Source of the DNA: Sphingomonas sp. LY29
GTDB lineage: Bacteria; Pseudomonadota; Alphaproteobacteria; Sphingomonadales; Sphingomonadaceae
Direction: 5' to 3'
NCBI RefSeq assembly: GCF_035593985.1
Contig: NZ_CP141587.1
Span: 1,302,001-1,366,000, forward strand
DNA: 64,000 nt
In this document: positions 7,356-16,628 of the stretch, piece by piece
Position numbering within the stretch: the first letter of the stretch is position 1
How the letters are laid out: each line of letters starts with the position of its first letter
Notes under the pieces: generated by a model
Seen by the model: the letters and a program-made list of their open reading frames with translations, nothing else
Told to the model about the DNA's origin: nothing
The model's database searches: none
Translations under genes and position numbers: made by a program

Positions 7356-8564
7356 ATGGCTGAGGATATCGATCACGCGCAGCGCCTCGAACGGCGTGCG
7401 GGACTATTGCTGATGGCGGCTGCTGCGGCGGCACTGCTGGTGGCGAACAGCCCGTTGCGGGAGATTTACGAGGCCTTCCTCCATCTCAAGTTCGGCCCCT
7501 CGCTGCCGCGGCTTGGCGTGCTCGACGTGCATTACTGGGTCGCCGACGGCTTGATGGCGATCTTCTTCCTGCTCGTCGGGCTGGAAGTGAAGCGCGAATG
7601 GTATGAGGGACGCCTGTCGACCCCCGCCGAGCGACGCCTGCCGATTATCGCGGCGGTGGCCGGTATGGCAGTGCCAGCGCTCGTGTATCTCGCAATCACC
7701 GGCGGAGACCCCGCCCTGACCAACGGCTGGGCGATACCGGCCGCGACCGACATCGCATTCGCGGTGGGCATCCTTGCGCTGCTCGGCAAACGCGCGCCGC
7801 CCTCGGTCAAGCTGCTGCTCGTGACGCTGGCGATCGTCGACGACATCGGCGCGGTCGCGATCATCGCGCTGTTTTACACCGCCGATCTCAACGTCCCGGC
7901 GCTCGCCGGCGCCATTGCGGTCACCATCGGCATGGCCGCGCTGGGCCAGTTCGGCGTCCGGCGCCTGTGGCCGTTCATGCTCGGGTTCGCGATCCTTTGG
8001 CTGCTGACGCTGGCGAGCGGGGTGCATGCCACCATCGCGGGCGTGCTGGCCGCGCTGACCATCCCGCTCGGTCGCGGCGAAGGCCACTCGCCGCTCACCA
8101 AATTGGAGCATGCCATCCACCCATGGGTAATGCTCGGCATCGTTCCGCTGTTCGGCTTCGTCTCCGCGGGGGTTGCACTGACCGGCGGAATCGGGACGCT
8201 GACGGAGCCGTTGCCACTCGCGGTGATGGCGGGACTATTTATCGGCAAGCAGGTCGGCGTGCTGGGCGCGGTCTGGCTGGCGGTGAAGGTCAGGCTCGCG
8301 CCAATGCCGGCGTGCACCACCTGGCGGCACATTCACGGCGCAGCCCTGCTTTGCGGAATCGGCTTCACGATGAGCCTGTTCATCGGCGCGCTTGCCTTCC
8401 CGGGCGATGCCGAACGGATCGACGCGGCCAAGATCGGCATCCTCGCTGGATCGCTGCTGTCCGCGATCGGGGGGTGGGCGATGCTCCGTTTCGCCCCGAT
8501 CATGGAAGGCAATGCCGAGGACGATGAAGAGGTGGGCGAACTGTTCGGCGCCGACGAGCGTTAG
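7356..8564 (+). CDS. nhaA: Na+/H+ antiporter NhaA
   Basis: 402-residue inner-membrane antiporter that exports Na+ in exchange for H+ and serves pH and salt homeostasis. About twelve hydrophobic helices are visible. The key acidic residues are in place: TDIAFAVGIL with Asp at about 132 and LAIVDDIGAVAI with the tandem Asp at about 162-163, equivalent to the Asp163/Asp164 pair of E. coli. The C terminus is acidic (EDDEEVGELFGADER). lysA follows after 6 bases, so the two probably share a transcript. Confidence 0.96.
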   Translation: MAEDIDHAQRLERRAGLLLMAAAAAALLVANSPLREIYEAFLHLKFGPSLPRLGVLDVHYWVADGLMAIFFLLVGLEVKREWYEGRLSTPAERRLPIIAAVAGMAVPALVYLAITGGDPALTNGWAIPAATDIAFAVGILALLGKRAPPSVKLLLVTLAIVDDIGAVAIIALFYTADLNVPALAGAIAVTIGMAALGQFGVRRLWPFMLGFAILWLLTLASGVHATIAGVLAALTIPLGRGEGHSPLTKLEHAIHPWVMLGIVPLFGFVSAGVALTGGIGTLTEPLPLAVMAGLFIGKQVGVLGAVWLAVKVRLAPMPACTTWRHIHGAALLCGIGFTMSLFIGALAFPGDAERIDAAKIGILAGSLLSAIGGWAMLRFAPIMEGNAEDDEEVGELFGADER

Positions 8565-8570
8565 CGTTCC

Positions 8571-9833
8571 ATGGACCATTTCGATCTTCGCGACGGCGAA
8601 CTCCATTGCGAGGATGTGCCGCTGAGCCTGATCGCGCGCGAGGTCGGCACCCCGGTCTACGTCTATTCCAGCGCCACGCTTGTCCGGCATGCGCGGATCA
8701 TGAAGGAGGCGCTGGCCGGTCTCGGCGATCCGCTGATCGCTTACGCCGTCAAGGCCAATCCCAATCCGGCGGTGCTGGCGACGCTGGCGCGCGAGGGTCT
8801 TGGCGGCGACATCGTGTCGATCGGTGAGTATCGGCGCGCGCGCGCTGCTGGGATGCCGCCCGAGAAAATCCTCTTTTCCGGTGTGGGCAAGACCGCCGGC
8901 GAAATGGCCGAGGCGCTCGAGGGCGGCGTGCTTCAGTTCAACCTGGAATCGGTCGAGGAAGCGCAGACGCTTTCGGCCGTGGCCGAGGCCGCGGGCCGGC
9001 GCGCGCCGATCGCCTTCCGAATCAATCCCGATGTCGAGGCTGGCACCCACGCCAAGATCACTACGGGGACGGCGGACAACAAGTTCGGCATTCCCGCCGC
9101 CGACGCGCCCGACGCGTTTCGCGCCGCGCGCGACCTGCCAGGGCTCGATGTCACAGGGATCACCGTCCACATCGGCAGCCAGCTGACCAGCCTGTCACCG
9201 CTCCGCTCGGCGTTCGAGCGGCTGGGGTCGCTGCTGGCGACGCTCCGGGACGACGGCTTCACGTTGTCGATCGCCGACCTAGGCGGCGGCCTCGGCGTCC
9301 CGTACGACCGCGATCAGCCCGACCCGCCAACGCCCGAAGCGTACGGTGCGATGGTCGCCGAGGTCACCCGCGACTGGGGCGTTCGGCTGGCGTTTGAGCC
9401 GGGGCGGCTGATCAGCGGCAATGCCGGTGTCTTGCTGACGCGGGTCGTTCGGGTGAAGCCTGGCGAAGCGCATCCGTGGCTGATCGTCGATGCGGCAATG
9501 AACGACCTGATGCGGCCTGCGCTTTACGACGCCTATCACCACATCGACGCGGTGCGCCCGACCGGGGAGCGAATGACCGCGCACGTCGTCGGCCCGGTGT
9601 GCGAAAGCGGCGACACCTTTGCCATGGCGCGCGAGATGGACTCGGCGAAGGAAGGCGATCTGATCGTCTTCCGGACCGCGGGCGCCTATGGAGCCGCAAT
9701 GTCGAGCGGGTATAATAGCCGTCCGATCACTGCCGAAGTACTGGTCGAGGGTGACCGCTGGGCGCTGGTGCGGCGCGCGATCGACCTCGACCGCGCTGCC
9801 GCCACCCCGCTTCCCGGTTGGCTGACCGCCTAA
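8571..9833 (+). CDS. lysA: Diaminopimelate decarboxylase
   Basis: 420-residue PLP enzyme that converts meso-diaminopimelate to L-lysine, the last step of lysine synthesis. Seen: the PLP lysine in YAVKANPNP (Lys61), the VHIGSQ segment, the phosphate-binding GGGLGVPY, and GPVCESGDTFA with the active-site Cys supplied across the dimer. Length and domain order (alpha/beta barrel then beta domain) are normal. No lysine riboswitch is visible upstream. The stop codon overlaps the convergent etfA stop by 4 bases. Confidence 0.97.
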   Translation: MDHFDLRDGELHCEDVPLSLIAREVGTPVYVYSSATLVRHARIMKEALAGLGDPLIAYAVKANPNPAVLATLAREGLGGDIVSIGEYRRARAAGMPPEKILFSGVGKTAGEMAEALEGGVLQFNLESVEEAQTLSAVAEAAGRRAPIAFRINPDVEAGTHAKITTGTADNKFGIPAADAPDAFRAARDLPGLDVTGITVHIGSQLTSLSPLRSAFERLGSLLATLRDDGFTLSIADLGGGLGVPYDRDQPDPPTPEAYGAMVAEVTRDWGVRLAFEPGRLISGNAGVLLTRVVRVKPGEAHPWLIVDAAMNDLMRPALYDAYHHIDAVRPTGERMTAHVVGPVCESGDTFAMAREMDSAKEGDLIVFRTAGAYGAAMSSGYNSRPITAEVLVEGDRWALVRRAIDLDRAAATPLPGWLTA

Positions 9834-10759
9834 AGCTTCTCGGTCAGTTCCGGGACGATCTTGAACAGGTCGCCGACCAGCCCAACGTCCGCCACCTGGA
9901 AGATCGGCGCGTCCTCGTCCTTGTTGATCGCGATGATCGTTTTCGCGTCCTTCATGCCGGCGAGATGCTGGATCGCGCCGGAGATGCCGATCGCGATGTA
10001 GATTTCAGGGGCGACGATCTTGCCAGTCTGGCCGACCTGATAGTCATTGGGGGCATAGCCCGCGTCCACCGCCGCGCGGCTGGCGCCGACGCCGGCGCCC
10101 AGCTTGTCGGCCAGCGGATCGATCAGCGCATGGAACTGCTCCGACGATCCCAGCGCGCGGCCGCCCGAGACGATGATCTTGGCGCTGGTCAACTCGGGAC
10201 GTTCCGACTTGGACAGTTCGGCACCGACGAACGACGACTTGCCCGACGCCGCACCGGCATCGACCGCCTCGACCGTGCCGCTGCCACCGTCGGCCGCAGC
10301 CTTTTCGAACGCGGTGCCGCGAACGGTGATGACCTTCTTGGCATCCTTCGACTTGACCGTGGCGATCGCGTTGCCGGCGTAAATCGGGCGGGTGAAAGTG
10401 GACTCGTCCTCGACGGAGAGGATGTCCGAAATCTGCATCACGTCGAGCAATGCGGCGATCCGCGGCGCAACGTTCTTGCCCGTCGTGGTCGACGAGGCAA
10501 GGAAGGCGTCGTGGTCGGCCATCAGCGCGACCGCGACCGGGGCGACATCCTCGGCGAGTTGGTGTTCAAGGTGCGCTCCGTCGGCGACATGGACCTTGCT
10601 CACGCCCGCGATTTTCGTGGCGGCTTCAGCCACCGCGCCCACGCCCGATCCCGCGACGAGCAGGTGGACTTCGCCGAGCTTCGCGGCGGCGGTGACGGTG
10701 GCGAGGGTGGCGTCCTTGATCGCGCCGCCTTCATGATCGACCAGTACGAGCGTCTTCAC
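9830..10759 (-). CDS. etfA: Electron transfer flavoprotein, alpha subunit
   Basis: 309-residue FAD-binding subunit of ETF, which passes electrons from acyl-CoA and other dehydrogenases to ETF-ubiquinone oxidoreductase. The N terminus [19 protein letters not shown] is typical. The C-terminal FAD domain carries [20 protein letters not shown] and [19 protein letters not shown]. The start overlaps the etfB stop by 4 bases (ATGA), so the two are coupled. The 3' end shares four bases with lysA on the other strand. Confidence 0.96.
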   Translation of the reverse strand: MKTLVLVDHEGGAIKDATLATVTAAAKLGEVHLLVAGSGVGAVAEAATKIAGVSKVHVADGAHLEHQLAEDVAPVAVALMADHDAFLASSTTTGKNVAPRIAALLDVMQISDILSVEDESTFTRPIYAGNAIATVKSKDAKKVITVRGTAFEKAAADGGSGTVEAVDAGAASGKSSFVGAELSKSERPELTSAKIIVSGGRALGSSEQFHALIDPLADKLGAGVGASRAAVDAGYAPNDYQVGQTGKIVAPEIYIAIGISGAIQHLAGMKDAKTIIAINKDEDAPIFQVADVGLVGDLFKIVPELTEKL

Positions 10760-11505
10760 TTGGCAACTCCCAGCACCTTGAGTTTCTCGACCAGCTCATC
10801 GACCGAGCCGACTTTGACGCCGGCCTGGCGCTTGGAGGGTTCGGTGACCTTGAGCGTTTCCAGCCGCGGCGCGACATCGACGCCGAAATCGCCGGGCGAC
10901 TTGGTCGCGAGCGGCTTCGACTTGGCCTTCATGATGTTGGGCAGCGAGGCATAGCGCGGCTCGTTGAGGCGAAGGTCGGTCGTGACGATCGCCGGCGTCG
11001 CCAGCTTGACCGTCTCGAGCCCGCCGTCGACTTCGCGCGTCACGCTGACGTCGCTGCCGGCAACCTCGACCTTCGATGCAAAGGTACCCTGCGGCCAGCC
11101 GAGTAAGGCGGCCAGCATCTGACCGACCTGGTTGCTGTCGTCGTCGATCGCCTGCTTGCCCAGGATCACGAGGCCGGGCTGCTCTTCCTCGGCAACGCCC
11201 TTTAGGATCTTGGCGACGGCAAGCGGTTCGACCTCTTCATCGGTCTGCACCAGGATCGCGCGGTCGGCGCCCATCGCTAGCGCGGTGCGTAACGTCTCGG
11301 TCGCCTTGGCCGGGCCGATCGAGCAGACCACGATCTCGGTCGCGGCGCCCTTTTCCTTGAGCCGGATCGCTTCCTCGACCGCGATCTCGTCGAACGGGTT
11401 CATCGACATCTTGACGTTGGCGAGGTCGACCCCGCTGCCGTCCATCTTCACGCGCGGCTTCACGTTGTAATCGATCACCCGCTTGACGGCGACGAGGAGT
11501 TTCAT
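10756..11505 (-). CDS. etfB: Electron transfer flavoprotein, beta subunit
   Basis: 249-residue AMP-binding subunit of ETF. It starts [20 protein letters not shown] and carries the family segments [30 protein letters not shown] and [10 protein letters not shown]. It is coupled to etfA and lies 30 bases downstream of sucC on the same strand, so a sucC-etfB-etfA transcript is likely. Confidence 0.96.
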   Translation of the reverse strand: MKLLVAVKRVIDYNVKPRVKMDGSGVDLANVKMSMNPFDEIAVEEAIRLKEKGAATEIVVCSIGPAKATETLRTALAMGADRAILVQTDEEVEPLAVAKILKGVAEEEQPGLVILGKQAIDDDSNQVGQMLAALLGWPQGTFASKVEVAGSDVSVTREVDGGLETVKLATPAIVTTDLRLNEPRYASLPNIMKAKSKPLATKSPGDFGVDVAPRLETLKVTEPSKRQAGVKVGSVDELVEKLKVLGVAK

Positions 11506-11535
11506 TCGGCTCTCCTGGAAATAACTGCGGTTGGG

Positions 11536-12735
11536 TTAGGCGGCCTGCTTCACTTCGGCGACGATCTTGCGTGCGGCGTCTCCTAGGTCGTCGGCGCTGA
11601 CGATCGGCAAGCCAGAGTGAGCGAGGATGTCCTTGCCCTGCTGGACGTTGGTGCCTTCGAGGCGAACGACGAGCGGCACGTTGAGGTTCACTTCCTTCGC
11701 CGCCGCGACGATGCCGTCGGCGATGATGTCGCACTTCATGATGCCACCGAAGATGTTGACCAGGATGCCCTTCACCGCGGGATCGCTGAGGATGATCTTG
11801 AACGCCGCGGTGACCTTTTCCTTGTTGGCGCCGCCCCCGACGTCGAGGAAGTTGGCCGGGAACGCGCCGTTCAGCTTGATGATGTCCATCGTCGCCATGG
11901 CAAGGCCCGCGCCGTTGACCATGCAGCCGATGTCACCGTCGAGCTTGATGTAGGCGAGGTCGTACTTCGACGCCTCGATCTCCATCGGGTCTTCTTCGCT
12001 GAGATCGCGCAGTTCGGCGAGGTCCTTGTGGCGGAACATCGCGTTTGAATCGAAGCCGACCTTGGCGTCGAGGACGAGCAGCCTGCCGTCGTCGGTCACC
12101 GCGAGCGGATTGATCTCGATCTGGCTGGCGTCGGTCGCGACGAACGCGTCGTAGAGCTTCGAGGCGACGTTGGCCGCCTGCTTCGCAAGGTCGCCCTTCA
12201 GGCCCAGCGCGCCCGCGACCGCGCGGCCATGGTGCGGCATGAAGCCGGTCGCCGGGTCGATCGTCAGCGTCTCGATCTTCTCGGGCGTGTCATGAGCGAC
12301 CGCCTCGATATCCATCCCGCCTTCGGTCGACACGACCATGGCGATGCGGCCGGTCGAACGGTCGACCAGCAGCGCGAGATAATATTCCTGCGCGATGTCC
12401 ACGCCGTCGGTGATGTAGAGGCGCTGCACCTGCTTGCCTGCGTCGCCGGTCTGGATGGTGACCAGCGTCTTGCCGAGCATTTCCTCGGCATGCGCGCGGA
12501 CTTCGTCGATCGACTTGGCGAGGCGAACGCCGCCCTTCGCGTCGGGGCCAAGCTCGGTAAACTTGCCCTTGCCGCGTCCACCGGCGTGGATCTGCGCCTT
12601 CACCACCCACAACGGCCCGGGAAGGCGCTCGGCGGCAGCGACGGCTTCGTCGACGCTCATCGCTGCATGACCCGCGGGCACCGGCACGCCATATTTCGCA
12701 AGCAGTTCCTTGGCCTGATATTCGTGGATGTTCAT
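11536..12735 (-). CDS. sucC: Succinate-CoA ligase (ADP-forming), beta subunit
   Basis: 399-residue ATP-grasp subunit of succinyl-CoA synthetase (TCA cycle). Seen: [20 protein letters not shown] at the N terminus, the ATP-grasp [15 protein letters not shown], and the C-terminal CoA-ligase segment [17 protein letters not shown]. The ATG at 12735 gives the canonical N terminus; the frame continues upstream to 12849 into the dinB region without homology. The alpha-subunit gene sucD is not adjacent; etfBA follows instead. Confidence 0.96.
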   Translation of the reverse strand: MNIHEYQAKELLAKYGVPVPAGHAAMSVDEAVAAAERLPGPLWVVKAQIHAGGRGKGKFTELGPDAKGGVRLAKSIDEVRAHAEEMLGKTLVTIQTGDAGKQVQRLYITDGVDIAQEYYLALLVDRSTGRIAMVVSTEGGMDIEAVAHDTPEKIETLTIDPATGFMPHHGRAVAGALGLKGDLAKQAANVASKLYDAFVATDASQIEINPLAVTDDGRLLVLDAKVGFDSNAMFRHKDLAELRDLSEEDPMEIEASKYDLAYIKLDGDIGCMVNGAGLAMATMDIIKLNGAFPANFLDVGGGANKEKVTAAFKIILSDPAVKGILVNIFGGIMKCDIIADGIVAAAKEVNLNVPLVVRLEGTNVQQGKDILAHSGLPIVSADDLGDAARKIVAEVKQAA

Positions 12736-12808
12736 GGTGATTCCCGTGTGATTGGCTTGCCGCGCCCTAAAGCATGACTCGTGCGCGAAGCCAAGGTAGG
12801 AACGGGAC

Positions 12809-13885
12809 GTGAACGACGCACCGGCCCGCAAGATCATCCATGTCGACATGGACGCCTTCTATGCGTCGGTCGAGCAACGCGACGCGCCCGAATTGAAGGG
12901 AAAGCCGGTCGCGGTCGGGGGCGGCCATCGCGGCGTGGTCGCGGCCGCCAGCTACGAAGCGCGCACCTTCGGCGTCCGCTCGGCGATGCCGTCGGTGACC
13001 GCACGGCGCCGCTGCCCCGACCTGATCTTCGTCAAGCCGCGTTTCGATGTCTACAAGGCGGTCAGCCAGCAGATCCGCGAAATCTTTGCCGACTACACCG
13101 ACAAGATCGAGCCGTTGTCGCTCGACGAAGCCTATCTCGACGTGACCGAGGATCGCCGCGGACTGGGCAGCGCCCGCGCCATCGGCGAGGAAATCCGCGC
13201 GCGCATCAAGGCCGACACCGGCCTGACCGCGTCCGCCGGCGTGAGTTACTGCAAGTTCATTGCCAAGCTGGCGAGCGACCAGAACAAGCCCGACGGCATT
13301 TGCGTCATCCCGCCGCATCGTGGAGCCGAGTTCGTCGCGACGCTGCCGGTCAAGCGCTTCCACGGGGTCGGCCCCGTGACCGCGGCGAAGATGGAGCGGC
13401 TGGGCATTCACACCGGCGCCGACCTCGCCGCTTGGCCGATCGAGCAGTTGGAGGCGCATTTCGGATCGTCAGGGCAATGGTATTGGCGGATCGCGCGAGG
13501 AATCGACGAGCGTGAGGTCCGCTCCAATCGCGCGCACAAGTCGGTCAGTGCCGAGCGGACCTTCGACGTCGATTATTCGGCCGAGGACGATTTGCGACGA
13601 GAAGTGACTCGTGTCGCCGGCCTGGCGTGGCAGCGGATCGATCGCGCCGGGGTGCGCGGACGGACCGTCACGCTGAAGATCAAGTTTCAGGACTTCACGC
13701 TGATCACCCGCTCGCGAAGCTTTGCAGCGCCGGTCGCCGATTTGGCGGCGTTCGAGGCTGCCGGACAGGCATTGCTGACCGCCGAACTGCCCGTGCCGAA
13801 GGGAATTCGGCTGCTCGGTCTCGGCCTTCATTCGATCGTCGAGGACGACGTCGAGGGCCCGCGGCAACTGGGACTCGCGATCTAG
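12809..13885 (+). CDS. dinB: DNA polymerase IV (Y family)
   Basis: 358-residue translesion DNA polymerase. The metal-binding carboxylates are in [15 protein letters not shown] (Asp13) and [10 protein letters not shown] (Asp106, Glu107). The finger-domain [13 protein letters not shown] and the little-finger region ([13 protein letters not shown]) are also clear. It starts with GTG after GGAACGGGA. It diverges from sucC with 73 bases between starts. No LexA box was recognised in that gap, though the search was by eye. Confidence 0.95.
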   Translation: MNDAPARKIIHVDMDAFYASVEQRDAPELKGKPVAVGGGHRGVVAAASYEARTFGVRSAMPSVTARRRCPDLIFVKPRFDVYKAVSQQIREIFADYTDKIEPLSLDEAYLDVTEDRRGLGSARAIGEEIRARIKADTGLTASAGVSYCKFIAKLASDQNKPDGICVIPPHRGAEFVATLPVKRFHGVGPVTAAKMERLGIHTGADLAAWPIEQLEAHFGSSGQWYWRIARGIDEREVRSNRAHKSVSAERTFDVDYSAEDDLRREVTRVAGLAWQRIDRAGVRGRTVTLKIKFQDFTLITRSRSFAAPVADLAAFEAAGQALLTAELPVPKGIRLLGLGLHSIVEDDVEGPRQLGLAI

Positions 13886-13899
13886 AGATTTTTCTGTTA

Positions 13900-13905
13900 T
13901 ATAAT
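13900..13905 (+). promoter_or_regulatory. Candidate -10 element for carD
   Basis: A perfect TATAAT lies 15 bases after the dinB stop and about 150 bases before the carD start. No good -35 element is seen 16-18 bases upstream (GCGATC lies at that distance). A consensus -10 with T at position -7 in front of carD fits reports from Rhodobacter that CarD activates promoters lacking that T while its own promoter has it. Confidence 0.45.
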
Positions 13906-13959
13906 CGTCATCGGCCGTCGCCTTCCGCGGCGGTCATCTCATACAGGATCACATTCCGC

Positions 13960-14016
13960 ATTGGGGCACGATTGGGACCGGGGGGTCGCCATTGGGGGGC
14001 GATACGGTGCGTATCG
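13960..14016 (+). promoter_or_regulatory. ATTGGG direct repeats and palindrome in the carD leader
   Basis: Three ATTGGG(G/A) copies start at 13960, 13971 and 13991. Their spacings of 11 and 20 bases place them on about the same helix face. They are followed by a palindrome, CGATAC (14000-14005) and GTATCG (14011-14016). All lie between the candidate -10 and carD, so they could bind a regulator or form a leader RNA structure. Confidence 0.35.
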
Positions 14017-14055
14017 GCTGTGCTTGTTTCGCGGATGCTTGAGAAAGGTGATGGA

Positions 14056-14589
14056 ATGGCGGCTAAGGCCCTTAGTTTCGATGTTGGCGATTTCGTGGTG
14101 TACCCCAAGCATGGTGTCGGCCGGGTGGTCGAGCTCCAGAGCACCGAGATCGCTGGTACCAGTCTCGAGCTGTACGTCCTTCGTTTCGAGAAGGAGCGCA
14201 TGACGCTCCGCGTTCCCGTCGGCAAGGCGGACTCAGTCGGCATGCGCAAGCTGTCGAGCGACAAGACCATGAAGGACGCGCTGGAAACCCTGAAGGGCAA
14301 GCCCAAGGTCAAGCGCACCATGTGGTCGCGCCGTGCGCAGGAGTATGAAGCGAAGATCAATTCGGGCGACCTGACCTCGATCGCCGAAGTGACCCGCGAC
14401 CTTTTCCGTGCCGACGATCAGCCCGAACAGAGCTATTCGGAGCGGCAGATCTTCGAAGCCGCCTCGTCGCGCCTGGCGCGCGAACTGGGCGCCATGGAAG
14501 AAACCGACGAAAAGTCTGCGCTGGTGAAGATCCTCGAGATCCTCAACAAGGCGGCGGCGATCCACAACAAGGCCAAGGAAGAAGCGTAA
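14056..14589 (+). CDS. carD: CarD-family transcription regulator
   Basis: 177-residue RNA-polymerase-binding protein. CarD binds the RNAP beta subunit through its N-terminal Tudor-like domain and stabilises open complexes, and it is global in alphaproteobacteria. Seen: FDVGDFVVYPKHGVGRVVEL at residues 7-26 (shown to 20 residues) and the helical C-terminal domain with MWSRRAQEYEAKINSGDL. The ATG at 14056 follows AAGGTGATGGA. In-frame extensions toward 13627 cover dinB and are not coding. Intrinsic terminators follow. Confidence 0.95.
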   Translation: MAAKALSFDVGDFVVYPKHGVGRVVELQSTEIAGTSLELYVLRFEKERMTLRVPVGKADSVGMRKLSSDKTMKDALETLKGKPKVKRTMWSRRAQEYEAKINSGDLTSIAEVTRDLFRADDQPEQSYSERQIFEAASSRLARELGAMEETDEKSALVKILEILNKAAAIHNKAKEEA

Positions 14590-14613
14590 CGCTTCTGCCT
14601 TTTTGGCTCAGAC

Positions 14614-14648
14614 AAGGGCGTCCCTTCGCGGGGGCGCCCTTTTCTTTT
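14614..14648 (+). terminator. Intrinsic terminator of carD
   Basis: AAGGGCG-TCCC (14614-14624) pairs with GGGG-CGCCCTT (14631-14641), followed by TTTTCTTTT. A smaller hairpin, GAAGCG-TAA-CGCTTC (14581-14595), covers the carD stop and is followed by a T5 tract, so two terminators may act in tandem. Confidence 0.8.
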
Positions 14649-14711
14649 GCCGTTGCACCTCCCACCTGTCTTGGTGTATTATACATGCAATACGCCAAAG
14701 AGGAGGGCACC

Positions 14712-15434
14712 ATGCTTCGTTTCATCGCCGTCGCCGCGGTCGCTTTGACCACCGCAGCCTGTCATTACTCGGCCGATGCCGAGGATCGCGATCCCGGACC
14801 CAAGGTCGATCGCACGTACCAGGTCGGCAGCTTCGACAAGATCCAGGTCGCAGGCCCCTATGACATCAAGGTCGTGTCCGGCGGCGCACCCGGGATCACG
14901 GCGAGCGGTGGGTCGGCACTGCTCGACGAGACCGATGTCATCGTCGAGAACGGCACGCTCAAGATCATACCCAAGAAGCGCAAGGGCGTCCGGTTCAACT
15001 GGACCCGCGACGGGGGCGCGACCTTTACGGTGAATGCGGCCGCGCTTCGCGGCGCGAGCATCGCCGGATCTGGCGATATAGTGATCGACCGGGTTGCCGG
15101 GGACTTCGAGGGCGAAGTCGCCGGCTCGGGCAACCTGGCGATTGCGGCGGCCACCGGCGGCAAGATGAAGCTGGCCATCGCCGGGTCGGGCGACGTTCGT
15201 GCGGCCGGTAACGTTGACAGCGTCGACATCTCGATCGCCGGATCGGGCGGCGTCGATGCCGCGGGCCTCGCTACCAAGGTCGCCGATGTATCGATCGCCG
15301 GGTCGGGCAACGTCCGCGCCCGCGCCAGCGACACCGCCGACGTGTCGATCATGGGGTCTGGCGATGTCGAACTGACGGGCGGCGCCAAGTGCAACGTATC
15401 GAAGCACGGATCGGGCGACGTCCGCTGCAGCTAA
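14712..15434 (+). CDS. GIN-domain (DUF2807) lipoprotein, copy 1
   Basis: 240-residue envelope protein. The N terminus MLRFIAVAAVALTTAAC looks like a lipoprotein signal with lipid-modified Cys17. The rest is a repetitive beta-helix of the DUF2807 (head GIN) type: FDKIQVAGPYDIKVVSG, then at least seven SIAGSGDV-like turns. A strong AGGAGG at 14701-14706 precedes the ATG, which decides the start over the in-frame ATG at 14685. Function is unknown; the family is called putative auto-transporter adhesin without experimental support here. A second member follows after 46 bases. Confidence 0.85.
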   Translation: MLRFIAVAAVALTTAACHYSADAEDRDPGPKVDRTYQVGSFDKIQVAGPYDIKVVSGGAPGITASGGSALLDETDVIVENGTLKIIPKKRKGVRFNWTRDGGATFTVNAAALRGASIAGSGDIVIDRVAGDFEGEVAGSGNLAIAAATGGKMKLAIAGSGDVRAAGNVDSVDISIAGSGGVDAAGLATKVADVSIAGSGNVRARASDTADVSIMGSGDVELTGGAKCNVSKHGSGDVRCS

Positions 15435-15480
15435 GGCGTAAAGTAAGAATTCCTTAACCACATGTCGCGAGGATGGGTGG

Positions 15481-16194
15481 ATGCTGAAGCGTCTGCCCAT
15501 CCTCATCGTCCTGGCCCTTGCCAGCCTTCCCGCCGACGTCCTCGGCGCGCCGCCGGCGGCGCAGCGCAATTATTCGGTGACGAGCTTCGACCGGATTCGC
15601 GTCGACGGTCCCTACCAAGTTCGCCTCAAGACCAACGTCGCCCCCTTCGCCCGCGCCGTCGGGTCGCAAGCCGCGCTCGACAGCGTCTCGCTCAAGGTCG
15701 AGGGCCGCACGCTGATCGTGCGCCAGTCGACCTCCAACTGGGGCGGCTATCCGGGAACGTCGAACGGCCCGGTGACGATTGAGCTTGGCACCCACGATCT
15801 GGCCAACGCCTGGCTTAATGGCGCCGGAAGCCTCGCGATCGACCGCGTTCGCGGACTTGCCTTCGACCTGGCCATCCAGGGCGCCGGCACCGCCAGTATC
15901 GACGCCGTCGACATCGACCAGCTTCGGCTCGGGCTCAACGGCTCGGGCAGCGCACGCCTCGCCGGGCGCGCCGACAAGGTCACTGCGGTCGTCCGCGGCG
16001 CGTCGAGCCTAGATGCGTCCGACCTTCGTTCCAAGAATGCCGACATCGGCGCGGAAGGCCCGGCGATCGTCAAGCTGTCCACCAGCGAGGCTGCCAAGGT
16101 CAACGCGATGGGCCTCGCCGCGGTTACCCTGACCGGCAACCCTGCCTGCACCGTCAAGGCGCAAGGGTCGGCCAGCGTCAGCGGCTGCCGCTAA
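15481..16194 (+). CDS. GIN-domain (DUF2807) secreted protein, copy 2
   Basis: 237-residue paralogue-like neighbour of the preceding gene. It has a signal peptide (MLKRLPILIVLALASLPADV...), then the DUF2807 signature NYSVTSFDRIRVDGPYQVRL and repeated beta-turn units (LNGAGSL, IQGAGTASI, LNGSGSARL). Unlike copy 1 it lacks a lipobox, so it is probably periplasmic or surface-exposed rather than lipid-anchored. It ends TASVSGCR-like with a terminal Cys pair. Function is unknown. The stop overlaps the convergent DUF1489 gene by 4 bases. Confidence 0.82.
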   Translation: MLKRLPILIVLALASLPADVLGAPPAAQRNYSVTSFDRIRVDGPYQVRLKTNVAPFARAVGSQAALDSVSLKVEGRTLIVRQSTSNWGGYPGTSNGPVTIELGTHDLANAWLNGAGSLAIDRVRGLAFDLAIQGAGTASIDAVDIDQLRLGLNGSGSARLAGRADKVTAVVRGASSLDASDLRSKNADIGAEGPAIVKLSTSEAAKVNAMGLAAVTLTGNPACTVKAQGSASVSGCR

Positions 16195-16589
16195 ACCAGG
16201 CCCAGCGCCGCCAGTTTCGCATACATCGACGGCGGCAATTCGCTGACCCCGGCTTCATCGACGTCGCCGGGAGCGGCATCCTCTTCGAGATAGCGCCAAC
16301 CCTGATGGGCGCGTTTCGGGCGCGGTGGGACCGCTTCCACCGCTCCTGAGCAGACGATGTCGATCCGACCGTCGCTGCGGTCGTCGAACCGCAGGATCTG
16401 CTGCCGCGCGACGATGCGATGCTTGACGATCCAGTGAAGGTATCCGCCGATCAGTTCGGGCATTCGCCGCGGTCGCATCCGCGTCGGCACGCGCACCTCG
16501 CCCGACTGCGTCCGGCGCCGGATCAGGCGGTTCTCGAGCGCCTCGACGCTCGCACAACCGACGGCGACCTTGGTAAGATGGAGCGGCAC
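16191..16589 (-). CDS. DUF1489 family protein
   Basis: 132-residue protein that opens MPLHLTKVAVGCASVEALE, the signature of DUF1489, a family widespread in alphaproteobacteria with no known function. It is rich in Arg and has no signal peptide or membrane helix, so it is probably cytosolic and may bind nucleic acid (inference from charge only). It lies 39 bases downstream of mgtE on the same strand. Confidence 0.82.
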   Translation of the reverse strand: MPLHLTKVAVGCASVEALENRLIRRRTQSGEVRVPTRMRPRRMPELIGGYLHWIVKHRIVARQQILRFDDRSDGRIDIVCSGAVEAVPPRPKRAHQGWRYLEEDAAPGDVDEAGVSELPPSMYAKLAALGLV

Positions 16590-16628
16590 GCGCCGCAGGT
16601 GGCGACAAAGCGCCCCCGGTTCAAGCGC

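Noticed and set aside
11536..12849. Longer sucC with 38 extra N-terminal residues
   Set aside because: The extension overlaps the dinB start on the other strand and lacks similarity; [12 protein letters not shown] is the standard start.
13627..14055. In-frame 143-codon upstream extension of CarD
   Set aside because: It covers dinB in another frame and the leader; CarD proteins start at MAAKALSFDVGD, which has its own ribosome-binding site.
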